NCBI GenBank assembly: GCA_017557425.1 | Contig: JAFYYU010000003.1 | Location: 1 to 64,000 of the forward strand | Direction of reading: 5' to 3' | Length of the DNA: 64,000 nt | Source: Muribaculaceae bacterium | GTDB taxonomy: Bacteria > Bacteroidota > Bacteroidia > Bacteroidales > Muribaculaceae | Shown: in pieces, positions 28,140 to 37,577 of the stretch | How positions within the stretch are numbered: the first letter of the stretch is position 1 | Layout: each line of letters starts with the position of its first letter | The notes under the pieces: generated by a model | What the model was told of the DNA's origin: nothing | Database searches by the model: none | The model's input: only the letters and a program-made list of their open reading frames with translations | Translations under genes and position numbers: made by a program

Positions 28140-29141
28140 TTATTTCTGGAGTTCGGCCAGTTTATTGGCCAGGTCATCGCCGGTAAGGCCGCGCGACAGG
28201 ATGGTACCGTCGGGGCCAAAGACGATGATGTGGGGAATGCCCTTGATGCCGTAGAGGTCGGTGGGCTCGGTCAGCTTGTGGGTGCCGACAATTACCGGCC
28301 AAGTGATGTTGAGTTCCTCAATTGCCTTGCGGGTGTCGTCGGGGTTGTCCCAAACGGCTACGCCCAGCACATCGAATTTGTCGCCATACTTGGCCTTGAG
28401 AGCCTGCAGCTTGGGAATCTCGGCACGACAGGGAGGACACCAGCTGGCCCAGAAGTCAACGACGGTGATTTTGCCCTTGCCGACAAAATCTGAGAGTTTT
28501 TGCACAGCGCCGTCCGCGGCGGGAACCTCAAAGTCGGTAAACTTCTGGCCCTCGGCAGTTACCTTCAGCTGGCGGGCTGCGTTTTTGGCCTTCTCGACAC
28601 GCTTGAGCTGAGCGTACTCGACAGGAGCGTCTTTGACGAGAGCGTCAATCTCCTCCTCGCTGAATTCTTTATACATCAGGTAGTTGCAGAACGCCCATGG
28701 ACCGATGGCATTGTCCTTGTTCTCTTGATAGAACTTGAGCAGCTCATCGGCATAGCGGGCTTCGTTCTCGGCATCGGTAAGTGTCGTGTCGTCAGCAATC
28801 TTCTGCATCTCCTTGCTCCAAGCCGCCATTTTGTCGTTCAACGGGCTGACGGCGTTACCGGCAGCGATATCCAGTTTCACGTCACCAGGCTCAACAATAA
28901 AGCCGTAGGGGTTGCCGCCGGCATACAGGCGCGCAAAGAAGCCCTTGTCGGTTTTGCCCTCAAAGGTACATGCGTTGTTCTCGACAGTGGCGGTAGCAAT
29001 CGTGTCGCCCGTGTCATAATTGGTCAGGAAAACGGTCTCGCCGTTGTTGCTGTCATCGGGGAAGGTGACGGTCACCTTGTAGCCCTTGCTGCACGAAGCG
29101 AGCAGCAGCAATGCGGTAAAAATGAATGCAAATCTTTTCAT
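28140..29141 (-). CDS. TlpA-like thioredoxin-fold lipoprotein (DUF4369 + redoxin)
   Basis: 333 residues. A lipoprotein signal ends at LLLLASCSKG (Cys17). A DUF4369-like beta domain (about 22-110) is followed by a helical linker and a thioredoxin domain with WASWCPPCRAE near residue 235 and a cis-Pro at GIPHI. Proteins of this layout are common in Bacteroidales and act as periplasmic thiol-disulfide reductases. It starts 18 bp after the upstream GH3 gene on the same strand, so both are probably cotranscribed. Confidence 0.9.
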   Translation of the reverse strand: MKRFAFIFTALLLLASCSKGYKVTVTFPDDSNNGETVFLTNYDTGDTIATATVENNACTFEGKTDKGFFARLYAGGNPYGFIVEPGDVKLDIAAGNAVSPLNDKMAAWSKEMQKIADDTTLTDAENEARYADELLKFYQENKDNAIGPWAFCNYLMYKEFSEEEIDALVKDAPVEYAQLKRVEKAKNAARQLKVTAEGQKFTDFEVPAADGAVQKLSDFVGKGKITVVDFWASWCPPCRAEIPKLQALKAKYGDKFDVLGVAVWDNPDDTRKAIEELNITWPVIVGTHKLTEPTDLYGIKGIPHIIVFGPDGTILSRGLTGDDLANKLAELQK

Positions 29142-29145
29142 ATCA

Positions 29146-29176
29146 CTAATCTCTAATCACTAATCTCTAATCGCTT
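29146..29176 (-). repeat. Tandem 14-bp repeat at a gene junction
   Basis: GATTAGAGATTAGT occurs twice on the minus strand, covering the last codons and stop of the GH3 gene and the leader of the TlpA-like gene. It supplies further stop codons just before the next ATG. Confidence 0.6.
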
Positions 29177-32100
29177 TATAAATGAGGGACTGAATGTGGC
29201 TGCGCGCGCTGATGCGGCCGAAGTTCGGGTTGTTGCGCGTGGGGCTAACACGGTTGCTCAGGAAGATGTAGAACATGTCGTTCTTGGGATCAACCCAGAA
29301 GCATGTGCCCGTGAAGCCCGTGTGGCCGAAGGTCTCGGGTGTAGCCTCGGCACAGGTGTTGCTGGCATCGGGGTCGCCCACAACTGGCTTGTCAAAGCCC
29401 AGTCCGCGGTGGCTGTTGGGACTCTTCTGGGTAGTGAACGTTTCCACCGTGGATGCCTTCAACAATCGCATGCCGCCGTAGGTGCCTCCGTTAAGCCACA
29501 TCTGGAAGAGTTTCGCCAAGTCATTGGCATTGGAGAACAAGCCCGCATTGCCCTGCACACCGCCCGAGAAAGCGGCCAACTCGTCGTGGACGTAGCCGTG
29601 GATGTGCTGACGACGCAGGTAGGTGTCCTTTTCGGTATAGGCGATTTCGTCGCGCGAGAACTTGCTCAAGGGCCTGTACATCGTGTGATAAGCGCCCAAC
29701 GGAGCGAAGATGTAGTTGTTCACATAATAGTTGAGCGGCGAGTGGGTCATGCGCTGCACGGCATCAGCCAGCAACGAGAAGTTACAGCAACTGTACAGGT
29801 ATTTTTTCTTGCCCAACTTGGCGTGATACATGCGGTTCATGATTGAATCGTAGGTCACACGACCGCCCCACAGGCCATCGGCAATGGCGATGTTGAACTT
29901 GTCGGTCTTGACCGTTGACAGGATATCGGTGCGCATTTTAGCGTCCTTATGACCCCAAGCCCCGTTCATGATTTTGATGGTGTGGTTAGCGTCTTCAGCG
30001 CTGGCGATGAGGTCTCCGGTGTAACTCTTGGAATCCATCATCATGTACCACATGTTCAACGAGGCCGGCATTCCCGTCTCGTGATATAGCAGGTCGCGGA
30101 AAGTGATGTCCTCCTTATCGCCGTCACGCAGGCCGGGGATGTACTCGCTTGCCTTGTCATCGAGGCGGAACTTACCGTCGTCAAAGGCCTTCATGACACC
30201 GCTGATGGTGCCGGTGGCCTTAGACACCGATGCAAGGCCAAAGAGCGTGTTGTCATCGACCTTAACAGTGCTACTGTAATCTATGGTACCGAACGCCCCT
30301 TTATAAACCACCTTGCCATGACGCGCCACAATCACCTGGCAGCCGGGGAAAGCATGCTGCTGCACGCCCAAGCGGCACACCGAGTCGATTTGAGCCGTCA
30401 AACGGTTGTCGAGGCCCACCTCGGCAGGGATGGAATAACCCAGGCGTGTGGCGTCGTAATGGATGCCGTGGCCTGCCTCATAGCGGGTTTTCTTGCCATC
30501 AAAGGCCAGCGAGATGGGAAGGTTTCCACCTGCCGCATTGCCGCCGAATATGGTCTGAGCGGCATAATCCTCGGCAAGGCTGTTGTTCTGATATGCCAGC
30601 ACCACAGCCTTGACGTGTTTGTTGGTAATGGCGCTGCCGTAGTTCTTGATCTCGTAGGGCTTGCATGCGAGCGTCACGATGACGTTCTTGCACTTCTTGA
30701 CCACAGCATCAAGGGCGGCCCGGTTCTCCGGGTTATCCTCACCCACCTCGACGATGATGGTGTTGAAGTGGCCGTCGTGCAGTTGCTCAGCAAGGGCACT
30801 GGCCGAACCGGCTTTAGCGAGGTCAAAGCGCTTTACTTGGGCATAATCGGCACAACGGCGGGTAAACATCGATGCCGTTCCGTTCTCGTTGCCTATGGTT
30901 GCCACGGCAATGCGCCGGCTCTGCAGGTTGTGTATGGGCAGGATATTATCGTTGTTCTTGATGACGGTGATACTGCCTGCCGTGAGCTGACGCTTGAGCA
31001 CAGCAGCCTGTTGCGAGTTGACATCATTCTGCAGGTTAGCGGTGTTCACATGCTGGGGCGAGGTGAGTTCAAGCGCATACTTGTATCGCAAGATCTTCTT
31101 GCAACGCTCATCAATCATCTGCTGGGAAAGGGTCCCGTTGGTGAGGGCACGTTGTACTGCCGCGATTTCATCGTCGATGTTCTCGGGCATGAGCAAAACA
31201 TCGTTGCCAGCCAGCAGAGCGTTGACACAGGCCGATCCATTGAGCATCTGGGTTGCCCCTTTCATGTTCAGCGCATCGGTGAAGATAAGGCCGTTGAAGC
31301 CCATTTCACTTCGCAGAAGCGTGTTCACGCAGTCAGGAGAAAGGCTTGTGGGCGCCTTGCCTCCCTCGATTGCCGGCACCAGCAGATGGGCGGTGAGAAT
31401 GCCGCTCAATCCTGCCTCGACAAACTTGCGGAAGGGCACCAGTTCACAGGTGTTGATCTCCTGCAGGGTCTTATTGATGACCGGCAAGGTCTTGTGAGAG
31501 TCCTCACTCGACGAGCCATGGCCCGGGAAATGCTTTCCCACGGCAATCACGCCGCCATCTTCCAAACCGCGCGCAAAGGCGATGGCATGCCTTGCCACCA
31601 GTTCGGGACTCTCGCCGTAGGAGCGGTCACCAATAACGGGATTCAGCGGGTTGTCGTTCACGTCAAGCACCGGAGCGAAGTTCACCTGAATGCCCATGCG
31701 GCGGCACTGGCGCGCCACCTCACGGCCGTAGTCGTAGAGCAGCTTATCATTGTCGAGAGCACCCAAGATGAGATTGCGCTGGAAATTGGGAACCTCTTTC
31801 AGCCTCATGCCCAATCCCCATTCGCCATCGATGGTAATCATCAACGGCACCGTCGCCAGCGACTGTGCCAGGTTAGTCACAGCGGCCTGATCGGCGATAG
31901 AGCTGTTTTCATAGATGAGGCCCCCCACCAGATTGCGGGTGACCAGGCGACGCACCAACTCACGGGTAGCGTCGTTGCCCGACGGGGTCACGGCGGCAAT
32001 GATGAGCTGCCCGATGCGCGCTTCGGGCGACATTGAGTTGAAAACGCTGTCCACCCAAGCATTCATCGCCACTTGGTCCACCTCATTGAACAGGTTGGGC

Positions 32101-32183
32101 AGGCGCGTGGACTCACGCCCTGCAGCGTTCATCGTGAGCACTACTGCCACAGCAGCCAGCAGTATACGTTTGATTTTGGTCAT
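29160..32183 (-). CDS. GH3 NagZ-like beta-N-acetylhexosaminidase fused to serine beta-lactamase-like domain
   Basis: 1007 residues with a signal peptide. Residues 50-385 are a GH3 domain with KHFPGHGSSSEDSHKTLP near 218, the Asp-His loop diagnostic of NagZ-type hexosaminidases, and the nucleophile in IFTDALNMKG near 303. A GH3 C-terminal domain follows (about 390-570). Residues 600-990 are a beta-lactamase/penicillin-binding-like serine hydrolase with SVSK (SxxK), YSC in the YxN position and GHTG near the end. The combination suggests cleavage of GlcNAc-anhydroMurNAc or wall sugars plus peptide or ester hydrolysis in the periplasm. Whether the second domain is active is unproven. Confidence 0.88.
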   Translation of the reverse strand: MTKIKRILLAAVAVVLTMNAAGRESTRLPNLFNEVDQVAMNAWVDSVFNSMSPEARIGQLIIAAVTPSGNDATRELVRRLVTRNLVGGLIYENSSIADQAAVTNLAQSLATVPLMITIDGEWGLGMRLKEVPNFQRNLILGALDNDKLLYDYGREVARQCRRMGIQVNFAPVLDVNDNPLNPVIGDRSYGESPELVARHAIAFARGLEDGGVIAVGKHFPGHGSSSEDSHKTLPVINKTLQEINTCELVPFRKFVEAGLSGILTAHLLVPAIEGGKAPTSLSPDCVNTLLRSEMGFNGLIFTDALNMKGATQMLNGSACVNALLAGNDVLLMPENIDDEIAAVQRALTNGTLSQQMIDERCKKILRYKYALELTSPQHVNTANLQNDVNSQQAAVLKRQLTAGSITVIKNNDNILPIHNLQSRRIAVATIGNENGTASMFTRRCADYAQVKRFDLAKAGSASALAEQLHDGHFNTIIVEVGEDNPENRAALDAVVKKCKNVIVTLACKPYEIKNYGSAITNKHVKAVVLAYQNNSLAEDYAAQTIFGGNAAGGNLPISLAFDGKKTRYEAGHGIHYDATRLGYSIPAEVGLDNRLTAQIDSVCRLGVQQHAFPGCQVIVARHGKVVYKGAFGTIDYSSTVKVDDNTLFGLASVSKATGTISGVMKAFDDGKFRLDDKASEYIPGLRDGDKEDITFRDLLYHETGMPASLNMWYMMMDSKSYTGDLIASAEDANHTIKIMNGAWGHKDAKMRTDILSTVKTDKFNIAIADGLWGGRVTYDSIMNRMYHAKLGKKKYLYSCCNFSLLADAVQRMTHSPLNYYVNNYIFAPLGAYHTMYRPLSKFSRDEIAYTEKDTYLRRQHIHGYVHDELAAFSGGVQGNAGLFSNANDLAKLFQMWLNGGTYGGMRLLKASTVETFTTQKSPNSHRGLGFDKPVVGDPDASNTCAEATPETFGHTGFTGTCFWVDPKNDMFYIFLSNRVSPTRNNPNFGRISARSHIQSLIYKAIRD

Positions 32184-32235
32184 TTTACTTTTTTGTGGTC
32201 TTTAGGGGCCTTAAAGACATTAAGGTCGTTATGGA

Positions 32236-33753
32236 TTATTTTTGTTTGATTCTTACCTCGTCTTTGGCATCGATTTTCTTGCCGTTAGCCTGAAGTCGCT
32301 TCACATAGTCCAGCATGTGGTTGCCATACTTCTGCGTATCGACAAACAGGCGATTGCAGCGGGTCATGGGTGTCATGTAGTCGCCGCCGTTGGCCAGATA
32401 ATCGATTGTGGCAACAATATAGGTCTTCTTGGGGTCAATCTTCTTGCCCTTGACAGTAGCGCCAGTCATTTCACCCTTGCTGTTATAGGTGGCGCGCAGC
32501 TCCTTGCTCACGGCATCACCACCGCGGCCACACATCAGCTTAATACTCTCGATAAGCTCATTTCCAGGCATTTCCAGCACGACAAAACGGTTATCAAAGG
32601 GGAACATCGAGCCGATGTCGCCCTCGGTGACCGTACCTTGAGGCATGTCGCAGCGTATTCCGCCCTTGTTCATGATAGCGCAGTCAATGTTCTTGATCCC
32701 CGAGAGTTCCTTGAGAATCTCCATGGCAGCATCGCTAACCCAGTTCTGGATTGTCGCGCTCGAGTTCTTCATGTAGCGGGCACTCGTGCCCACCGGGTTG
32801 TTCATGATACTGTCCACACCATGACGATAACCGTCGAGCCATGTATTCATGGCCGTATAGCGGCTGGCAGCATCGTCCCAGCTCTCATCGACGGTAATAT
32901 GGTCGTAAACGATATCGCCCGTTTCCAAATCCAGATCATAGGTGGCAACCAGCTTACCGCTCTTGCCGTTCTGGCCAATGGGAATCAGCTTGCCATCGGC
33001 ATTGGCGATGCGGTCCATGCCACTGCCCGGCTTGATCGTCGTGTGTGAATGGGAACTGATAACCATATCGATGAAATGGCTGTGCCCGATGATGAGGGTG
33101 TCGTTGGGTTCTGTCGGCTCATAGCTGCTATAACCGATGTGCGACACCATGACGGCATAATCCACTTTTTGCACCTCTTTGAGATACTTGGCGGTAGCAT
33201 CGGCCACATCAGGAGCCGACAGGTAACGCAGGCCCTCGCAGTTAATGCCGGATATCAGCCCCTCAGGGTTGACGTTGATGCCAAAGAAGGCAACCCGCTT
33301 GTCCCCGACAGCTTTCACCCAATAGGGTTGGAACAGGCCGTCGAGCGGCGTAGTGCTGAAGTCATAGTTTGCGCTGATCTTCACAGCATCGACGTTGCGG
33401 TAATGCTCGGCCAATTCTTCCATACCGTTGTCAAACTCATGGTTGCCCAGGATGATCACATCATAGCCCAGCGTGTCCATCAAGGCATATTCCACCTCGC
33501 CCTTGTAAAGCGAGAAGAACAGAGTGCCCTGGACGGCATCACCCGCATGGATGAGCACCGAGTTTGGGTTTGCAGCACGCAATTGGTCATAGACGGCCCT
33601 GCGCCGTGCCACTCCGCCCTTGCCGTCGCTGGCAGGATCAATCTGGCTGTGTGTGTCATTAACAGCGATAATCATCAAGTGCTCGGCGCGCAATGCGGGA
33701 ACCACCATCAATGCGCAGATGCACAGAAGCATGAAGTTGCGGAATTTTGCCAT
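32236..33753 (-). CDS. Periplasmic 5'-nucleotidase/metallophosphoesterase (UshA-like)
   Basis: 505 residues with a signal peptide. The N-terminal metallophosphatase has NDTHSQID near 31, GDAVQGT near 71, GNHEFDNG near 103, VSHIG near 205 and SSHSHT near 235. The C-terminal 5'-nucleotidase domain has NKGGIRCD near 361 and GSMFPFDNRFVV near 381. It hydrolyses nucleoside monophosphates or related phosphomonoesters. Both domains are on one chain here. A TATCTTTG box at 33791-33798 (minus strand) precedes it; the gene diverges from a small hypothetical. Confidence 0.9.
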   Translation of the reverse strand: MAKFRNFMLLCICALMVVPALRAEHLMIIAVNDTHSQIDPASDGKGGVARRRAVYDQLRAANPNSVLIHAGDAVQGTLFFSLYKGEVEYALMDTLGYDVIILGNHEFDNGMEELAEHYRNVDAVKISANYDFSTTPLDGLFQPYWVKAVGDKRVAFFGINVNPEGLISGINCEGLRYLSAPDVADATAKYLKEVQKVDYAVMVSHIGYSSYEPTEPNDTLIIGHSHFIDMVISSHSHTTIKPGSGMDRIANADGKLIPIGQNGKSGKLVATYDLDLETGDIVYDHITVDESWDDAASRYTAMNTWLDGYRHGVDSIMNNPVGTSARYMKNSSATIQNWVSDAAMEILKELSGIKNIDCAIMNKGGIRCDMPQGTVTEGDIGSMFPFDNRFVVLEMPGNELIESIKLMCGRGGDAVSKELRATYNSKGEMTGATVKGKKIDPKKTYIVATIDYLANGGDYMTPMTRCNRLFVDTQKYGNHMLDYVKRLQANGKKIDAKDEVRIKQK

Positions 33754-33917
33754 TGTATCTCTATTTTAAATGTCGTTAGCTATTAATCGACAAAGATACA
33801 ACAAAATTTGTGCAAGCCGAATACAAAACAAAAATGTTTTTTTTGATTTTGTTGAGACGCCGCCAAATTTATCCAAAAAATTTCGATGCGAAAATAATGC
33901 AGGTATAAAAAAAGCAG

Positions 33918-33925
33918 TATATTTG
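33918..33925 (+). promoter_or_regulatory. -7 box of the 33955 gene
   Basis: TATATTTG, 29 bp before the ATG; no good -33 element seen. Confidence 0.45.
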
Positions 33926-33954
33926 CCGATTGTAAATGAACCACATAATTATAT

Positions 33955-34329
33955 ATGGATAACAACATCAAGAAAATATTGGATACTGACACTAACGGTT
34001 TGTTGACTTATGAATACATCGCCAACAACATGGGCAGTATCGATAAGGAGATGGGCGTCCTGGTGGACAACATGATTCTCAAGGACCGCACTGGCCAGTT
34101 TGTAGTGAGCACAGCCCGCTATCTCAACGCCATCGACCCCGAGAAGTATGCTTCCAGCATCGACCTGCTGGTCAAAGCCGCCATCGCCAAGGACCGCGAC
34201 CACGTCTATCTGGCTTACCTGGCCTCTTCGCTGTGGGGTGCCGACTACAAGGAGCGCGCTGCCGAGCTGAGCGCCAGTGATGACAACTTCCGCCGGATCT
34301 ACAAGCGGCTCTATCCTGTAGGGATTTAA
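33955..34329 (+). CDS. Conserved hypothetical protein (124 aa)
   Basis: 124 residues, mainly helical (MDNNIKKILDTDTNGLLT...), with no signal peptide, membrane segment or recognisable motif. Its codon use matches its neighbours and it has a promoter-like box, so it is a real gene. It lies 19 bp before a cyclophilin gene on the same strand. Function not recognised. Confidence 0.7.
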   Translation: MDNNIKKILDTDTNGLLTYEYIANNMGSIDKEMGVLVDNMILKDRTGQFVVSTARYLNAIDPEKYASSIDLLVKAAIAKDRDHVYLAYLASSLWGADYKERAAELSASDDNFRRIYKRLYPVGI

Positions 34330-34348
34330 CTGACTAATTTAATATATA

Positions 34349-35212
34349 ATGAAGAGACATCTGATTCTATCCATCGTGATGGTTGCGTTCACGCTCATGT
34401 CCTGCTCGGCAGGCAATGCCGAGGGATCGGCCAGCGCACCCGCAAAAAACAAAACCGGCAAAAAGATGACCAAAGTCAAACTCGAGACAACATTGGGCGA
34501 CATCGTCGTCGAACTCTACAACGAGACTCCTCAACATCGCGACAACTTCATCAAGCTGGTCAAAGAAGGTTACTATGACGGCGTGCTCTTCCACCGCGTT
34601 ATCAAGGACTTCATGATTCAGACCGGTGACGGCAACTCGAAGAACGCAGGCCCCGAGACCACATTGGGAGACGGTGATCCCGGCTACACCATCGAGGCCG
34701 AGTTTGTATATCCCAAGTATTTCCACAAGCGCGGCGCGTTGGCAGCAGCACGCACGGGCGACCAGGTCAACCCCGAGCGGCGCAGCAGCGGCAGCCAGTT
34801 CTACATCGTTACGGGCAAAATCTACAGCAGTGATGACTTGAACATGATGGCCAAGCGCTTGGCTGACACGAAAAAACAGGACATCTTCCGCCGACTGGTG
34901 ACCGAGAACGGCGCCAAGATTCAACAGTTGCAGCAATCACAAGACAGTGCCGGCCTGCAGGCCCTGCAGAACGAACTCATCCAGCAAACCGAGGCCGAGG
35001 CCGCCAATACCTCGTTCGCCTTCACTGATGAGCAGATTGACGCCTATACCAGCGTGGGCGGCACGCCTCACCTCGACGGGCAGTACACCGTATTCGGTGA
35101 AGTGGTTTCGGGCATGGATGTTGTGGACAAAATCCAGAACACCACTACCGGACGAATGGACCGTCCCACTGTTGACATCAAGATCGTCAAGGCCACCATC
35201 CTGAAGAAATAA
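34349..35212 (+). CDS. Cyclophilin-type peptidyl-prolyl isomerase lipoprotein
   Basis: 287 residues. A lipoprotein signal (LMSCSAG, Cys20) anchors it. The cyclophilin core starts at VKLETTLGDIVVELY near residue 44; FHRVIKDFMIQTGD near 82 carries the catalytic Arg. Between GSQFYIVTGKIYS and the final barrel strands (HLDGQYTVFGEV) sits an insertion of about 60 residues, helical and Gln/Glu-rich (residues 157-230), larger than in E. coli PpiB. It probably assists folding of outer-membrane or surface proteins in the periplasm. Confidence 0.92.
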   Translation: MKRHLILSIVMVAFTLMSCSAGNAEGSASAPAKNKTGKKMTKVKLETTLGDIVVELYNETPQHRDNFIKLVKEGYYDGVLFHRVIKDFMIQTGDGNSKNAGPETTLGDGDPGYTIEAEFVYPKYFHKRGALAAARTGDQVNPERRSSGSQFYIVTGKIYSSDDLNMMAKRLADTKKQDIFRRLVTENGAKIQQLQQSQDSAGLQALQNELIQQTEAEAANTSFAFTDEQIDAYTSVGGTPHLDGQYTVFGEVVSGMDVVDKIQNTTTGRMDRPTVDIKIVKATILKK

Positions 35213-35244
35213 GGCACACTTTTATTTGTCAGAAGATACTCTAT

Positions 35245-35284
35245 GGACTTATTAGCCGAGCGTGGCTAGTAAGTCCTCTTTTTT
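35245..35284 (+). terminator. Terminator after the cyclophilin gene
   Basis: GGACTTATTAGCC and GGCTAGTAAGTCC pair over 13 bp with one mismatch, then TCTTTTTT. Confidence 0.85.
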
Positions 35285-35346
35285 GAAAAAAAGGGCTATT
35301 TTTGAAAAAAAACGGAAAAATGCATTTGCGGGTGAAAAAAAATGCC

Positions 35347-35390
35347 TAAATTTGGGGTTTGTAATGTAACAAAATGGGGGCACTTGCCCC
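35347..35390 (+). promoter_or_regulatory. -7 box and short leader hairpin of the DUF349 gene
   Basis: TAAATTTG at 35347-35354 is followed by GGGGGCACTTGCCCC (35376-35390), a small hairpin in the leader. Confidence 0.45.
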
Positions 35391-35409
35391 TACACTAAAA
35401 ACTACAATT

Positions 35410-37455
35410 ATGATGGAACCGCGTGAACAATCTGAATCGATGAACAATCTCGAGAAGGATCAAATCTTGAGCACTGAGGCCCTAAACGAGCCCCAGGAAG
35501 TTGTGAATGAAGAAATTAAAGTTGAGGAACCCGCCGTTGAGCCTGACGAGCAAGTCGCTCCAGTAGAGGCTGATCCCGTCGCTGAGGAAGTCGTTGCTGA
35601 GGAAGAAACGCCCGCAGCCGAGGAACTAAAAGCCGAGGAGCCGAAGGCTGAAGAACCTGTAGCCGAGGAACCTGTAACAGAGGAACCGAAGGCCGAGGAG
35701 CCTGTCGCCGAGGAGCCGACAATTGAGGAACCAACGGTTGAAGAAGCCGCTCCTAAGCTGGATCTTGCAGGAAAAAGCAAGAATGAGCTTGTGGAGATGA
35801 TGCGCACTGCCGCTGCCCGCCCCATCGAGGAGGTCAAGGACGAAGTGCAAGCCATCAAGGCCGCTTTCTTTGCCCTGCGCCGCGAAGAGATCGCCCAGGA
35901 GAAAGAAGCCTTCCTCGCCAACGGCAACTTAGAGAGTGATTTCACCCCCAAGGAGGATGTCGATGAGAACAACCTCAAGGAGTTGCTCAACGTGCTCAAG
36001 GAACGCCGCACCGAATACAACGCCGCGCAGGAGGCCAACCGTGAGGCCAACCTGGAGAAGAAGCGCCAAATCATCGCCCTCATCAACGAGATCGCCAACG
36101 ATCCCGACAACATCAACCGCCAGTTCAACCGCGTAAAGCAACTGCAACAGGACTTCAAGGATGCCGGCGAAGTGCCCGCCACTGCCGACACCGTGATCTG
36201 GAAAGAGTTCCAGCGCGCCACCGAACGTTTCTATGACGTGCTGAAGATGAACAAGGAGCTGCGCGACTACGACTTCAAGAAGAACCTGGAACTGAAGCAG
36301 CAACTGTGTGAGGAGGCCGAGGCCCTGGACGAGGAGACCGACATTGTCGCCGCCTTCAGGAAACTGCAAGAGCTCCACAACAACTGGCGCGAGATCGGTC
36401 CCGTGGCCAAAGAGTTGCGCGAGGAACTGTGGGCCCGCTTCAAGGCTGCATCAAGCGCCATCAACAAGAAGTACCAGACCTTCTTTGAGGACCGCAAGAG
36501 CAAAGAGAAAGAGAACGCCGACGCCAAGACCGCGTTGTGCGAGAAAATCGAGCAAATCTCTACCGACGACCTCAAGACCTATGCTCAATGGGACGAGGTG
36601 ACCAAACAAATCATCGCCCTCCAGGAGGATTGGAGAAAACTGGGTTACGCTTCCCGCAAAGCCAATGCAGCGCTGTTTGCCCGTTTCCGCAAATCTTGCG
36701 ATGACTTCTTTGCCAAGAAAGCCGAGTTCTACAAGAACATGAAAGAAGAACTCAGCTCCAACCTGGCCAAGAAAATCGACCTGTGCGAACGCGCCGAAGC
36801 CCTCATGGATTCCACCGACTGGAAGGAAGCTACCGACAAGTTCGTCGAGATGCAGAAGGAATGGAAGACCATCGGTCCAGTTGTGAAGAAATACAGCGAC
36901 AACGTGTGGAAACGCTTCATTGCCGCCTGTGACCACTTCTTTGAGGAGAAAAAGAAACAGAACGTCAATGTCCATGCCGTGGAGCATGAGAACCTCAAGG
37001 CAAAGAAAGAGGTCATTGCCAACCTTAAGGCCACTATCGAGGAGGCTGGCGAAGAGGCTGCCCAGACCGTACGCGACCTGATGGACCGCTGGCAGGAAAT
37101 CGGCCATGTGCCCTTCAAGGAGAAAGACAAGATTTACGCCCAGTACCGCGAGTTGGTGGATAAAGCGTTTGAAACGCTCAACATGCGCGGCTCTCGCCCC
37201 CGTGGCGAGGGTGGCGGCTCGAGGGGTCCGCGCTTGTCAGGAGGCGACCGCAACCTGAGCGAGCGTGACCGGTTGGTACGCACCTACGAGCAGCGCATGA
37301 ACGAGTTGAAGACCTTTGAGAACAACATGGGTTTCCTCACCGCCAACACCAAGAGCGGCAACTCGCTCGTCCAGGAGATGGAACGACGCATCGCCAAGCT
37401 CAAGGAAGAGATTGCCGAGTTGGAACAGAAAATCAAGGAAATGGACAACGCCTAA
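35410..37455 (+). CDS. DUF349 repeat protein with Glu/Pro/Ala-rich N-terminal region
   Basis: 681 residues, cytoplasmic. Residues 35-115 are an acidic low-complexity region of repeats such as AEEPVAEEPVTEEP. Then follow about five DUF349 helical units (each near 70 residues, with W-x-x-I/L-G motifs such as WREIGPV, WRKLGYA, WKTIGPV and WQEIGHV), a Gly/Arg-rich linker (SRPRGEGGGSRGPR) and a C-terminal coiled coil (MERRIAKLKEEIAELEQ). The molecular role of DUF349 in bacteria is not established. An in-frame ATG at 35374 falls in the leader hairpin and is rejected in favour of the ATG pair at 35410/35413. Confidence 0.85.
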   Translation: MMEPREQSESMNNLEKDQILSTEALNEPQEVVNEEIKVEEPAVEPDEQVAPVEADPVAEEVVAEEETPAAEELKAEEPKAEEPVAEEPVTEEPKAEEPVAEEPTIEEPTVEEAAPKLDLAGKSKNELVEMMRTAAARPIEEVKDEVQAIKAAFFALRREEIAQEKEAFLANGNLESDFTPKEDVDENNLKELLNVLKERRTEYNAAQEANREANLEKKRQIIALINEIANDPDNINRQFNRVKQLQQDFKDAGEVPATADTVIWKEFQRATERFYDVLKMNKELRDYDFKKNLELKQQLCEEAEALDEETDIVAAFRKLQELHNNWREIGPVAKELREELWARFKAASSAINKKYQTFFEDRKSKEKENADAKTALCEKIEQISTDDLKTYAQWDEVTKQIIALQEDWRKLGYASRKANAALFARFRKSCDDFFAKKAEFYKNMKEELSSNLAKKIDLCERAEALMDSTDWKEATDKFVEMQKEWKTIGPVVKKYSDNVWKRFIAACDHFFEEKKKQNVNVHAVEHENLKAKKEVIANLKATIEEAGEEAAQTVRDLMDRWQEIGHVPFKEKDKIYAQYRELVDKAFETLNMRGSRPRGEGGGSRGPRLSGGDRNLSERDRLVRTYEQRMNELKTFENNMGFLTANTKSGNSLVQEMERRIAKLKEEIAELEQKIKEMDNA

Positions 37456-37505
37456 TCCACCCTGCCGTGGTAACGGATATATTTAACGGCATAATCTAGA
37501 CTGCA

Positions 37506-37543
37506 GACAGGGGAGTGTAACAGTCGCTCCCCCGTCCTTTCTT
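37506..37543 (+). terminator. Terminator after the DUF349 gene
   Basis: GAC-A-GGGGAG and CTCCCC-C-GTC pair, followed by CTTTCTT. Confidence 0.65.
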
Positions 37544-37577
37544 GCGCGCCCCAAAACCCGAACCCAATCACCCCTGC

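Noticed and set aside
30318-32036. A 572-codon open frame on the plus strand within the GH3 fusion
   Set aside because: Antisense shadow; the minus-strand frame has complete GH3 and beta-lactamase motifs.
35374-35409. Upstream ATG for the DUF349 gene
   Set aside because: It sits in a small leader hairpin (GGGGGCACTTGCCCC) and the extra residues are not like the rest of the protein.
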